Below are positions 1 through 10,681 of a DNA stretch of 64,000 nucleotides, one piece after another (the first letter of the stretch is position 1; the number at the start of each line of letters is the position of its first letter). The notes beneath the pieces were generated by a model. That model was not told the DNA's origin. It ran no database searches and saw only the letters and a program-made list of their open reading frames with translations. The DNA is from Dermatemys mawii. Taxonomy: Eukaryota; Chordata; Testudines; Dermatemydidae. The position numbers were made by a program, and so were the translations under genes. The stretch is taken from assembly GCA_007922305.1 (NCBI GenBank), contig ML677366.1, forward strand, positions 7,464,342-7,528,341, in the 5' to 3' direction.

Positions 1-310
1 TGGGTGCTGAGAAGACCCGCCTCGAACTCAGGACCTCCGCCCTGGGCCCAGGCTCGGGCGCCGATGGAGTCACCCTATTAACCAGTCCCTTTGAGCCCCC
101 CACCCCCCAGCCCCAGCCCCAGCCCCAGCCCCCGCCTGCAGGTTGGTAGCCTCGTCTGCTGGTTCCCGGCCCGTCACTCTTAAGTGGCTAGGAACAGTCA
201 GCTCAAGAGCCTGGGCTGAAGTCCAGGGCCGGCACACCTGTGCTCGCCCTCTGCTCTCGGGCACGCCCGCACCGCCCTGCTGGAACCCGGGTGCAGGTCC
301 GCGCCTGCTT
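1..310 (+). promoter_or_regulatory. LYSMD4: CpG-rich start region of LYSMD4 (probable promoter / non-coding first exon)
   Basis: The first ~310 bases are GC-rich with repeated CpG, in contrast to the AT-rich DNA that follows, which is how vertebrate CpG-island promoters look. The LYSMD4 coding start lies 1.5 kb downstream behind a splice acceptor (AG at 1756-1757), so a non-coding first exon must lie upstream, and this is the only CpG-rich candidate in view. A hexamer tract of CCCCAG units sits at about 105-134. I cannot place a transcription start or the first donor site. Role inferred, not directly shown. Confidence 0.5.
105..134. repeat. (CCCCAG)n hexamer microsatellite
   Basis: About four to five tandem CCCCAG units in the CpG-rich start region. 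Confidence 0.8.
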
Positions 311-481
311 TGTCTGTGTTAAGTGCCAGGAGGGGACAGCACGGCTTTACTGTCCTGGAAATAAACAAACTCAACCGGATTGGGGTTCCTGGTGTTACCA
401 CAAGGGCCCAGATTCCAGTGCTTCATGAGGCTGAGACATGACAGCTGTCTCCGACAATTGAGGATCACACTGAACACCAGG

Positions 482-501
482 CCTTTTTTTTTTTTTTTTT
501 T
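482..501. repeat. poly-T tract
   Basis: Homopolymer T run of about 20 bases; simple low-complexity sequence. The rest of 311-1632 holds no recognisable gene or repeat and is read as the first LYSMD4 intron. Confidence 0.8.
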
Positions 502-1630
502 GGTGGGCAGGGACAAATATTTATGCTGTGGGGAGAAAATGATCACCACCCCTCGTTGTGGCTGAAAGAACAATTAACAAAAAAGTAAACTTAAATCCTA
601 CATCCCATGGAGCACTCTTGCATTCCTCGTGTTTGCTTGGGTTATTGCTTCTTGTTGGAAGAGCCATATCTTAAAGAAGCGCTTTCTTTGTTGTGCTTCG
701 GGGCAATGTGGTCCTATTCGATTGTAAACGTTTGGTAGTGGGTATGTGTGTGTGATTAGCACACCTAGCATGGTGTGGCACGATCCAGACGGAGCCCTGT
801 GGGAGTCACATTATATGATGACAATGCAGAACTGTAGCCTGAAGTAATCTTTGCATGGGAAAACCCATCCCTGCGCAGACCCATTCAAGTCAACAGCATT
901 CAGCATGAGTTTTTAACAGGATCAAGGCTTTAATAATTTGTTGCAGGGCAGGGGTTCCTACCCATAATTCTAATGGCAACCACTTGCTAGTCTACCGCCC
1001 ACAGATATTATCACAGAACTTTCCATCTACTTGCTTTAATCCCATTTATAATAAGAACATAAGACAAGAGCTTGCCCAAGTGTTATTTAATTTGTAAGAG
1101 GAAAGTGTCTTGAGTATTTCAGGCTGATGTTTAATCTCTCATATCGATCAGATGAAACAATTTAAAACAGAGATTCTTACATTCCCATAAACAGGATTTA
1201 CTCAGAATTCTGTGACTAAGAGCAGACAACCAAAGACTTAAAAAAGGACCATGCAAAAATGTGCATGGGGCTGGATTCTAACATCGGGGCAGCAGCAAAT
1301 CAGCAGTAGATTCTGGGATACTAAAGTTTTATCATAACCAAAGACACCCAGCTCCTGAGATGACTCCATAAGGTCAGCATGATCTTTCTTTCGTCACTGC
1401 CTTAATTGCAGTAGTGTTAAACTAGAATTTCTGGAATTAACCCCTATTAAAATGAGCATGGTAGCATCATGCAAAGTTTATCTGCCACTGAAGAAACATT
1501 CTAGGCTTCCTAGGTTGCGACAGTGACGGCCTCCGTTGCTGAAGTGGATACAAATGCCATTCTCAGTGCCGTTGTGGAAAAGTGCTGCATATTGCAGAGC
1601 ATTCTGGTGACTAGATCAGTGCATCAGATG

Positions 1631-1632
<2 letters not shown>

Positions 1633-1662
<30 letters not shown>
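1633..1662. repeat. (GT)15 dinucleotide microsatellite
   Basis: Fifteen uninterrupted GT units about 110 bases upstream of the first LYSMD4 coding exon. Likely length-polymorphic. Confidence 0.95.
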
Positions 1663-1664
<2 letters not shown>

Positions 1665-1772
1665 TGTCAGAGTGCTGTGCTTTTCAGCTGTTGTCACTGT
1701 TCTGCATGGTAGTGAATAAACCTGTTTTCCAACTAAAATATCTGTTTTTTCTTACAGGCTCTAGCATAAAAC

Positions 1773-2045
1773 ATGAGGCTCTATGAGAGACTAACCCGAT
1801 CTTTCCAGACTCCCCTCACTGTCCATAATTACCCAAGCAGCCATGTTTATGTGTTTAGAAATGGCCCTTCAGATCCAGATGAGTCATCAGAGGAAGAATG
1901 TGACTTCATGGAATTACGTCCGAGGGGCAAGGAGCAGCAGAGAAGCAGTTCTTCCCGAGAGAAAGTTGGGGATGTGGTGTTACTGGACCGAGAGCTCACC
2001 GAGGGCGATAACCTGAACAAGCTAGCCCTGCAGTATGGTTGTAAA
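1773..2045 (+). CDS. LYSMD4: LYSMD4 first coding exon (LysM and putative peptidoglycan-binding domain-containing protein 4, residues 1-91)
   Basis: The exon opens behind a pyrimidine-rich acceptor (AG at 1756-1757) with a 15-nt leader. The ATG at 1773 is preceded in frame by TAA two codons upstream, which fixes this start. It ends at the donor GTAAGAG at 2046 in phase 0 after codon 91. The product begins MRLYERLTRSFQ, followed by an acidic, serine-rich stretch (residues 35-47) and the first half of the LysM domain (about 73-91, including EGDNLNKLALQYGCK). Joined to 3595-4248 it gives 308 residues, close to the ~296 of mammalian LYSMD4. LysM domains bind N-acetylglucosamine polymers in other proteins; the ligand of LYSMD4 is unknown. 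LYSMD3 is the nearest alternative, but the human match and the MEF2A neighbour favour LYSMD4. Confidence 0.95.
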
Positions 2046-3594
2046 GTAAGAGCCGCGGCTAGGTGATGCAGCTGCTTTAATTTCTTCCCTTAGTCTTATA
2101 TTCATGTGTGTCCATTTTGGAAGGCCTTGTATGGTAGGTGTAGCTTAGTTTCTGTGCGTACAGACACACGCTCCAGTTGTCTGACACAGAAAGGCGACTG
2201 CTTCGGTGTGTGTCCTGTATTTATTGATACCCGGGTATAAACCAAGGGGATGCAGGCTGGAAATGAGTCAATTAATAACACAAGGAAAATGTATTCACGC
2301 CCAGTAAGGCCTGGATTCCTGTATAATTTGGATGACTAAGTGTGGTACAGCTCTCAGGTAACTCACAATTATTAATTTGTTGAGGGAGGACAACATCTGT
2401 ACTGGCAAAGGAAAACAAGCATGGATTGTAAGGAGCTGACACTGTTAAGCAAACAGAACAATATACTGTGATTACAGAGGGATCTCATAAAACTGAGTGC
2501 TGGTGACAAAATGGCAGATGAAATTCAATATTGATAAGTGCAAAGTAATGCACACTGGAAAAAAATATTGCAACTATACATATACACCAAAAGGTTTCAA
2601 ATTAGCTGTTACCATCAAGAAAGAGATCGTTGAGTCACTGTGGATAGTTCTTTAAAAATTTCTGCTCAGTGTGCAGCAGTGGTCAAAAAGGCTAACCGAA
2701 TGTTAGAAAGGGATGAAAACAAAACAGAAAATATCGTAGTGTCATCATATAATTCCATGCTGCATCCACACCGTGAATACTGATCCTTAATAGCCCCATC
2801 TCAAAAAGGATACAGTGGAACTGGAAAAGTTTCAGAGGGCAAAAAAGATGATCAAGGCTATGGAATGGCTTCTATACAAGGAGAGTTTAAAAGAGGTAAG
2901 GGCTGAGTACCTTGGAAGAGAAACTACGCAGGGAGATCTATAAAATCATGAAGGGTGTGGAGAAAGTGAAGAGAGAAGTGTGTATCCTACATTCTCATCT
3001 CCTTCTCCTCGTCTCCTCCTGTGGCCAGCTGCCACCTTACCTGTGCTGATTGCTGACTTGTGTCTCCCGGGCTGGCTGTCAGTCAATTGGGAAAGAAAAA
3101 GTCTTCAAGTGGCATCATTTTTGAAGATGAGATGTAGGCTCCTCAATCAGTTAGACATCACGGCACTGAGAACAGCAATATTTAAATATTTTTAAACATC
3201 TGGGCCTGTGTTCTAAAGATTTCCCGAGCTGAGTTAAGACAGGAACAGCAGGAAACCTGGAGATGGGAATGACAAAGCTGAAGACAAATACAGCTGATGG
3301 TCTCTGGAGATGCTACTGAACGTCCCTTGAAGGTTACAACTTTCAATGTGTGAAGGACTGTAACTTTTATTAGATTCCTTGGGGTCTTCAGCTTGCTAGG
3401 AACTCTCTGACTGCCGAGTCAGAGGGCTACAAGAACACAGTTAGGACAGTGAGCCAGACTCCCCGTAGCATGTTTCAGTCAGTGTTTGTTTTCACTGTTG
3501 ACATTTTGTATTTTCCTAGTTTGTTCTTGAGTCAATATAGGTAAAGGATTGTCATGCCTTAGGTTAACGCGTTTCTCCTTTCTGAATTCCATAG
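2046..3594 (+). other. LYSMD4: LYSMD4 intron between the two coding exons
   Basis: Bounded by GTAAGAG at 2046 and a TTCCATAG acceptor ending at 3594; phase 0. It contains a degraded CR1 fragment (2440-2990) and otherwise nothing I can identify. Confidence 0.9.
2440..2990 (+). mobile_element. Degraded CR1 LINE fragment (3' part of reverse-transcriptase ORF)
   Basis: Landmarks of the CR1 RT C-terminal region are seen in order: the block around CAAAGTAATGCACACTGG (about 2540), a degraded copy of the HxEYC region near 2770, and the CR1-like AAAATCATGAAGGGTGTGGA near 2942. Frames are broken by stops and indels, so it is an old dead copy. Element ends are approximate. Confidence 0.8.
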
Positions 3595-4248
3595 GTTGCA
3601 GACATCAAACGTGTCAACAACTTCATCTGTGAGCAGGACTTGTATGCTCTGAAGTCTATCAAGATTCCAGTCAAGGTCCACGGCGTGTTAACGGAGACCA
3701 GTAAAGAGTTAAAACCTCCTCAGAATGCACCTTCCCAGGCTGGAATGACACTCATTGAGCTACCAGAGCCTGAGGATGGAGCCATCGGCAGCAGCTACCC
3801 TGAAAGCAGATACCTGAGTGACTATTTTAAGGGGATTGACCAGACCATTGCGGCTGTAGTGCAATCAAAAGTCCATTTAAATGCAGATTATTGCATAGAT
3901 GCACCAAACTGCCCCCCATCAGGTTCAGTGGTGCAAAAGGAGCCCAGTAATGGTGCAGACTGTGGAATCCAGTGGTGGAATGCAGTTTTTATCATGCTCC
4001 TGATAGGAATAGTCTTACCAGTATTTTATATTGTCTATTTTAAAACACAACAGACTGCGGTGGCAGCCTATACCTCGAACACAACCTTTGCCTCAAATAT
4101 CTCAGCTCATGAACTGGGGGGGAAATTGTCCCAGCACCTACCAGGCGTGGAAACCCAGACGCGGACTGTACTGCCCGGTACTGCCTCACCTCCCAACACT
4201 GATGCCCATAAACCAGTAACTCTGACCCCACTGGAGTTAGGTGGCTAA
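3595..4248 (+). CDS. LYSMD4: LYSMD4 last coding exon (residues 92-308 and stop)
   Basis: Begins directly after the AG at 3593-3594 in phase 0 with VADIKRVNNF, completing the LysM domain (to about residue 117, ending IKIPV). A long Pro/Glu-containing linker follows. One transmembrane segment lies at about residues 219-240, starting WWNAVFIMLLIGIVLPVFY, just after the conserved GADCGIQ. A C-terminal tail of ~68 residues carries two N-glycosylation sequons, NTT (253-255) and NIS (259-261). With no signal peptide and a single late hydrophobic segment, the protein should be a type II single-pass membrane protein with LysM cytosolic; the sequons agree with a lumenal or outside C-terminus. The stop is at 4246-4248. 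MEF2A lies downstream in the opposite direction. Confidence 0.95.
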   Translation, partial: VADIKRVNNFICEQDLYALKSIKIPVKVHGVLTETSKELKPPQNAPSQAGMTLIELPEPEDGAIGSSYPESRYLSDYFKGIDQTIAAVVQSKVHLNADYCIDAPNCPPSGSVVQKEPSNGADCGIQWWNAVFIMLLIGIVLPVFYIVYFKTQQTAVAAYTSNTTFASNISAHELGGKLSQHLPGVETQTRTVLPGTASPPNTDAHKPVTLTPLELGG

Positions 4249-4312
4249 TTTTTCTTTTAAGGGAGCTAATAATCTTGGCTGAACATAGATAGGGTGACGT
4301 TTTCTCTGACCA

Positions 4313-4318
4313 AATAAA
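4313..4318 (+). terminator. LYSMD4: AATAAA polyadenylation signal, LYSMD4
   Basis: Canonical AATAAA 65 nt after the stop codon, the first on this strand. It would give a very short 3' UTR; alternative downstream sites are possible. Confidence 0.6.
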
Positions 4319-4339
4319 GATGTTTTGTAGCTTACCTAG

Positions 4340-7300
4340 TGCAACAGACATTAGGCTCTGCGTTTATAAACCCTTCCAAGGGACAGCAGCTTGCCCCAGC
4401 TTCCTCTTCTTTGTTTCAGGTACCTCTCGAGAGTCTTGTCTAAAAATCTGAACGAGGCAGACACATCAGTGTGCACACTCTTACGTACTGTATGGATTAG
4501 TGATTGGACTGATGCAGTCTAATAGCTCATGAGAAGCCACGCATTGTAGACACTGAACAACTTTTCCCCCCATGACATTTTTCATCCTCTGGCAGACCCA
4601 GGTGGACCTGGCCTATTTAACCCTACGTCTGACTTTCTAGGGTGATGGACTAGCTGTGGCACATCGCATTATTAAAACTAACCAGGACACGTGATACCTC
4701 TGTCACTTTACTCTTATCGATGACAGGATTGAGCTGGAAGGACTAAGGGGCTCATCCTGCTGTGCACACCCTAGAGACAAGGGTTGGTCTGTGCATGGAG
4801 GCCCTGGGACTTCATGATGGGACCATGAAGGTAGCTAGTCGGGCCAGAGCTCTCTGCAGGGACTGGCCCTTACGTCGGTTATTCCTCAGTAATAACCTTT
4901 GCTCAACAGTGATAGCAAAAGCCACAGTTCAGCCACATCGTCCAACCTGCCAGCAACCTTCAGTGGCCAACAGCCTAAAGGCAGCTTGAGCACAGCATCA
5001 CTGGGCTGGCAACCAAGTACCCTTCCTGGGCTAGCTGGCAATTCCTTTGTCACTGCACAGTGAGCTCCCTCAAGCACCGAGTTTCAGTCTAAAGACAATG
5101 TGCTTGCTCTCAGGAGTTTCAGCTACTTGGGTCAGTGAGGAGTTCTCCACTTCGTACAGGAATAAGAAGTCTGGGGAAACAAGGCCCCCGGCTATTTTAG
5201 GAGTTCATGAGGAGACTAACCTGTAAACTGGGGACTACAAACCTGGTGTAGGCTATTTTTTAATGCCTGTATAGATAGTCAGCCATGTTTCTGATCTCCC
5301 ATCTCCATCCTGAAATAAGGGCTCTTGAGTATACATGGCTGTGACAGAGCCTAAGAAGGTCTTGGTGCAGGCTGGTCTGGTGAATGGAGGCCCCCAGGTT
5401 TTGGGTATATTTTTTCAAAGACTTGTTTACAGTAAATGCTGAATGCAGTGAAGAGGCTCCTTACAGTATATGCAGTAAATGTGGATGAAGACTAAACTTT
5501 GGGTAGTTTGAAGCTGCAGTAAAATCCTCTTAATTGGTGTAGTCATTTTAAAAATAAATTAAGAATCTGTATCTCATGGCTAACCCCTACGGGAGAAATT
5601 GACATTTTGAAGTTGTAGAATTGAAAATACCCAAGGCAACAGTGTGTATAACATAAGCAAGATCCCCATAACATATTGGCTAAATATAAGCTAATTTTTG
5701 GCATAGGGCAAACTTTAAGGAAGTTAGACTTTCCTCAGACCTAGATGCTCCCAGCCCAGTAGGTGCAACTATAATTTATTTGTTGGCCAGCCCGATTGTC
5801 TTAGAGGATACTAGCTGAAATTATGGTATGAAAAGCACAAGGGTGCTGAATGCAGAAGGTAGCCATCCCTCACCAGAGGATAGGTCTAGAATTGGTACTG
5901 TTGTAACAGGGTACAAATCACAGATTAAATACACTCATTAGAAAATACATGGTTTAATGCAAGGTACAGAGAGGGTTTTTTTCCTCTGTTTCAAATACTC
6001 AGATGCAAGAGTCAATGCTTTTAGATTTAATATAACAAAATTAAGCTGGTAAAGGAGGAAATGTTAGAAGACTGAAAAATAACTTTTGAAATCATTTGTC
6101 CAATTAAGGAATTGCGTGCTATTGTCTTGTCACTAGAGGGCCCTGTTGTCACATAAATACACAAGTCGATGCGGAAACGTGCAAGAAATTCAGATCTTAA
6201 ATTTGTTAGTACTAGCCATCGCTGTCCCAGATTAATCCACGTGCTGATGAATATTCTTATCTAGGGTTCTGAGATGGGTGCTGAAATTAAGAATCAAGAG
6301 ATAGAAGTTCTGTCAGTAATAAAGTCTTGCTGCCCTGAGGCACATACATGGACAGCATTTGAGTTTATAATGACAAATGAAAAATGTATCTGAAAAACTA
6401 GCTTCTTGCTGCAAAAGGAGCTGGGAGGTACAATGAATAAAGTAAACAGAACCTTCCTGAGTTACAGTGTTAAGTCACAGTACTGATAAACAAATATTCG
6501 TCCTGCAGCAAGTAGGAAGCTCTTGTCAGGTTTCAAGGGAATTTGAGGGAACATAATCTCTTAAAACAGTACCTAAAGCATCTGATTTCCTAAAACCAGC
6601 TATATCCATTTAAAATGAATATTTTTCTTCTGTGAAGGAAAACTGGTCCCTTCTGTGGGACCATTTACATTTTTAAATGAAGAAAAATTCAATAAAAGCA
6701 CAATGGGAACTATCCTGGACTGCTGTTTCTTTCGCAGCATATTCTGAACTACACTATGTTGTTTAGTGTTGCAGTTTTCCTTAAAAAGAAAAGCAAGATT
6801 TAAGGTCAGACACTGCTCAGATGAAGAATTTGTTTCAATTATAAACATTTACTTTACAGGGAAACAATCACAAAGAAGGCAGAGTACTCTGGCCATTATT
6901 TGTGGGAATAACATATCCAAGCACATCCAGTTCCAAATTGCAGCATGCTAGCTAAAAATATTAATTGTTTTTAATATGTACATTCCTGTTCACTGCTGAA
7001 ATGGAAAAGATAAAATTTAAATCTTTCACTCTAGAAGGCAAATTGGAATGTTGAAAGTTCTGCTCTGAAACGTGTCGGTAAAAACATCACCCTTGTTTAC
7101 TGTGTTTCAGTGACTCCTTATCAAACATTCAGTTTTCAAGATAATCCGTCAAACTGCCACCCATGATTAAAATCAGCGTGGGACTGGAGAATCAAGCTGG
7201 ATTCCTGCTTTGTCAGATATCAACACTTAAAATAAAACATGTGGAGGCTAACTGCATTCCCCCGCCCCAGATCTTCGCAAAATAGCCCATCCGGAAGTGC

Positions 7301-8030
7301 AGGGAGGGAAGGGGAGGCGTTGATCAGTGGCAGGAGGGAGGGGAGCTGATGTATTACTGTGGCTCTTTAGCAATGAATTCTGGCGCCTTCTCAGATTGAC
7401 CACCCCTGTTCTTAGGGATGCAAAGGCTGAAACACTCCTGTTTCTGTTTAATTATAGCGGCCTCACTTTGGTGCAGTAGCCCAGCAGTAGGCTTTTAACT
7501 GTTATTTTAGTAAGTTATCCTGCAATGCACATTGCTCGAGTAAGGTCCAGCCATGCACCCTTCCATTCACTATTTCTGACTCCGTCCATTACAGCACACA
7601 GTGAACAAAGAGAGCAAAAGTAGCCCACACGGCAGATCAGCCTGTGCTAGCTGCAGTTGTCAGGTGACCAAATTTGATTGCATGTATTTCAGTAAAGCAG
7701 GAACAGTTACACTGCAGTGAATTGCCTGGGAATGTATTGTTAGCAGGGAGGAAGCGATCTCACAGGTCCATCATTAACAACAGCTGGTCAGTAATCCCCA
7801 GATAAGGCTTTGCACCAGCATTATCACTGCTCTCAAAGAAAACACAAGTATATGGGTGATGTTATTTCACTTGGGATGTGCAGGGCATTGCTATAGTCTC
7901 AAGGCCCTGTGTTAGCCATCACTCACTACTGCATTCACCTTTTCTTAGTCACCACGTTGTGCTGTGAAAAATGCAGCTCAAGCTTTCTGGAAACATCCTA
8001 TAAAGAGATGGAAGATCCCTTATCTAAAAA
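4340..8030. other. Intergenic / LYSMD4 downstream DNA with no gene seen
   Basis: AT-rich DNA with only short chance reading frames on both strands. A slightly GC-richer patch lies at 7255-7350. I recognise no repeat family, RNA gene or coding exon here; a longer LYSMD4 3' UTR could extend into its left part. Confidence 0.6.
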
Positions 8031-8213
8031 GGTTTCAAAGTAGTAGCCGTGTTAGTCTGTACCTGCAAAAAGAACGAGGAGTCCTTGTGGCATCTTAAAG
8101 ACTAACCAATGTATTTGGGCATAAGCTTTCATGGGTGGGTTCTATCCCACGAAAGCTTATGCCCAAATAAACTGGTTAGTCTCTAAGGAGCCACAAGTAT
8201 TCCTCATTCTTGT
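8031..8213. mobile_element. Foldback MITE-like repeat (turtle-type)
   Basis: Starts GGTTTCAAAGTAGTAGCCGT and contains two near-perfect inverted arms: about 8111-8138 (TTTGGGCATAAGCTTTCATG) and 8148-8170 (CACGAAAGCTTATGCCCAAA). The outer parts are also complementary, with GACTAACC on the left and GGTTAGTC on the right. This sequence type is abundant in turtle genomes as I remember them. The right end looks truncated, since the expected complement of the left terminus is missing. Confidence 0.75.
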
Positions 8214-10200
8214 TATCTCAAAAGGTACTCGAACTGGTGACTTTGCAACACTAACCTGGGCACAAGCTTACAGTAAACAAGCTAGAAGTGAGAAGATAAG
8301 CATGTCCTCACTTCCATGTTAATGCCATGTGTGCTGTCCAAAATAATCAACGCAGTTGATTCTTCCTCCATATGCATGGTGGACAGGTGAACTGGCTAGA
8401 TACTGAAACCTATCCCACAAATCACAGCCAAAGGTGACACATTGCTCACCAAATCCCTTCAAACAACACTAGAGCCAAACATGAAACTGTTGCCTCCATT
8501 TTATGAGCCTCCCAAGCCCGCTTTAGGTTTCCAAACTGTAGCAAGCTTGGCTAATCCAGAGTTTAACACAACTGTGCTCAGTTCAACATATGTTACAATC
8601 TGCCTTAACTCTTGGATACTAGAGTAGTTAATACAGTCGACTGCCAGTAGCTGCAGCATTGATTGCTATTTCATTCTATTACTAGGTGTCACTTTTGTGC
8701 TCAACACCGGCCTTTTCATATGGTGACTTAGTCCTTTCTATGACCATAGCTGGTTAACCAGGCCTATTGTACCGTAGCATCTGACTGGCCAGGACTCCTA
8801 GCACATTCTCTGCTAGCACACATCAGAGACAAAACCAGCTTTAAAATCACAACACAAAATCCAGAGCAAGGTACTTGTGGGAGCTAACTAGGAAATAACA
8901 ATGAATTAATCTTCAGCAGCTGTAGCCACACTTCTAATATTTTTAGCCATAAGATCCAACCAGCTTTCAAAACCTGCCAGTAAGAGCCAGAGTCAGGAAT
9001 TGAAACTAGCCCCCAGACTCCAGCTTGTAATTGAGTGAGAGCCAGGAAACGGCTGTTTGAGCAAGATAAATCAGGAAAAGGAGAAACCGAAGCAGTTTTT
9101 AGTGGTGAAGTGCAGTTTAGCCCAGTGGGACAGATGACGGTATTTTTGGAGGGGAGAGGGGTTCAGGTGCAGGTGGGGGCTCCCTGTACGAGATTCACAA
9201 CCAAGCACAGAACCTGAAATTGTGTGATAGAGCATTTGGGGGGAAAGAGATTTCTCCTACTTTGTTAGAATTATCAGTAGCAGTGAGTTGACTCCTAATT
9301 GACCATTCTTCTAGCCCAGCACTAGAAATTGTGCCATGGTTTGCAACAGTTGTGAGCTTTCACTCCTCCATTCCGATAGCTGCATTGAGCTCTCTAGGAA
9401 TTTGAAGCAGCAGCAGAAACCCAGGGGAAGCAGGAGGAAGTGAAATGCAGGGTAGAGCTGTCAGGGTACACTGGCAGAAGCTTTCAGAACAGAAGTCTGG
9501 ATGGTACTGCCCTAGCTGGCTCACTCTTTTCCTACCACCTACAGGAAAAGAGTGAGCCAGCTGCGGCCACAAATATCTCTAACAACATTTCTCAAGGGGA
9601 GCTAGAGGCTAGTACACGTCATCAGATTTTATTTCCAAAGCACATTTAATTCTTCATGAGAGGGGTTATTCCTGCCTCAAATGCATTAATACTTATTTTT
9701 TTTAAAAAAAAATATCAGCAACCAGCATTCTTGAGCATCCTTATAAATGCCAATCTAGTATGCAAGCACAATGGAAGAGCAGACATTAGGGGAAGGAATT
9801 ACGCCCATTTCAATATTACAGAGGAGTTATTTAAATTATGAACATTTCACTTACACCTATTTTTGTATTTGTCTATTCATAAAGTATTATTCATATTTTA
9901 CCATATTTCTTTTATTATATGGATTTATGTCAGAACTATTCTTAATTCCGGCTGCAATGAGAAAAATATGTGAATGGATAGAATTCTATCAGCTTAAAAC
10001 AAAATCTATCTGGATGAAAATGGGTCTATGGTTCTATTAACAGATGCTTTTTAGAATCAAGCTGAAAGAATTCTTTCAGGCACTAGGGAGAAGGAGAAAT
10101 TGCACGATAAAAGCACTATACTCTGCAAATACGACAGAGTCTGGAGTACACAGTAAAAGCCAGTATTTTTACTTTAGTGAATGCAGGATACAAATATTTT
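8214..10200. other. Intergenic DNA between LYSMD4 and MEF2A
   Basis: No gene or known repeat recognised apart from the perfect hairpin at 9514-9562. Confidence 0.6.
9514..9562. repeat. Perfect 20-bp inverted repeat with 9-nt loop
   Basis: Left arm 9514-9533 (AGCTGGCTCACTCTTTTCCT) and right arm 9543-9562 are exact reverse complements around the loop ACCACCTAC. No mismatch is present in the stem. It could extrude as a cruciform or form an RNA hairpin on either strand; no larger element around it was recognised. Confidence 0.9.
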
Positions 10201-10252
10201 ACAACAACTTCTAGCATTTTCTTAACCATTTGATAAAAAGTTCACTAGAATA

Positions 10253-10258
10253 TTTATT
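10253..10258 (-). terminator. MEF2A: Candidate distal AATAAA polyadenylation signal for MEF2A
   Basis: TTTATT on the + strand, i.e. AATAAA on the coding strand, near the left edge of the repeat-free AT-rich block. Choice among several signals is a guess. Confidence 0.35.
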
Positions 10259-10322
10259 GTATAATGAAGAAAAACAACACATTCAGGGAAAAATTGGGAT
10301 TAACTTATTTTTTTCTTAAAAG

Positions 10323-10406
10323 ATTCGTCTCAAGGATGGCAACAAAGTCCAGCTTGTGCCGCCAAACGGCTTATCATCATTAAACCATGAACAGCTTCTT
10401 GTGTGA
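10323..10406 (+). CDS. Exon-like block, possible terminal coding exon of an unidentified + strand gene
   Basis: A pyrimidine-rich tract and AG (10321-10322) precede an open frame of 27 codons ending in TGA at 10404-10406. It reads IRLKDGNKVQLVPPNG and then LSSLNHEQLLV. The composition is protein-like and CpG-containing (CGT, CCGCC, ACGGC) inside AT-rich surroundings. An AATAAA follows at 10676-10681, a sensible distance for a last exon. No partner exon was found to the left, and I do not recognise the peptide. It could be an alternative last exon of LYSMD4, a conserved part of the MEF2A 3' UTR that reads open by chance, or an exapted fragment. The frame at the exon start is not fixed by an upstream exon. 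Confidence 0.35.
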   Translation: MRLKDGNKVQLVPPNGLSSLNHEQLLV

Positions 10407-10675
10407 ACTGTTGACTACAAACATTTACCAAATACATAAATCTCTTTTAAAAAAGCCATTTTAAATATAGCAAAGCAGTGTTCTCTTGCACAGCAAAGTG
10501 AAGAAAGTTTCTACTAAAAAGTAACTGTTTACATTTAATAAGTCTTTCTTTCACATTCTAATTTAACTTCTTCCCATGATCAACTGCTGGGAGTTATTAT
10601 GTTCCTTATTTACTATATATATTTTCTTGTGCGCATAATAATTCAGAAAAGTTTTGATGCATTAGTGTCCTTTAC

Positions 10676-10681
10676 AATAAA
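10676..10681 (+). terminator. AATAAA downstream of the orphan exon
   Basis: Plus-strand AATAAA 270 nt after the TGA of the exon-like block at 10323-10406; meaningful only if that exon is real. Confidence 0.3.
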
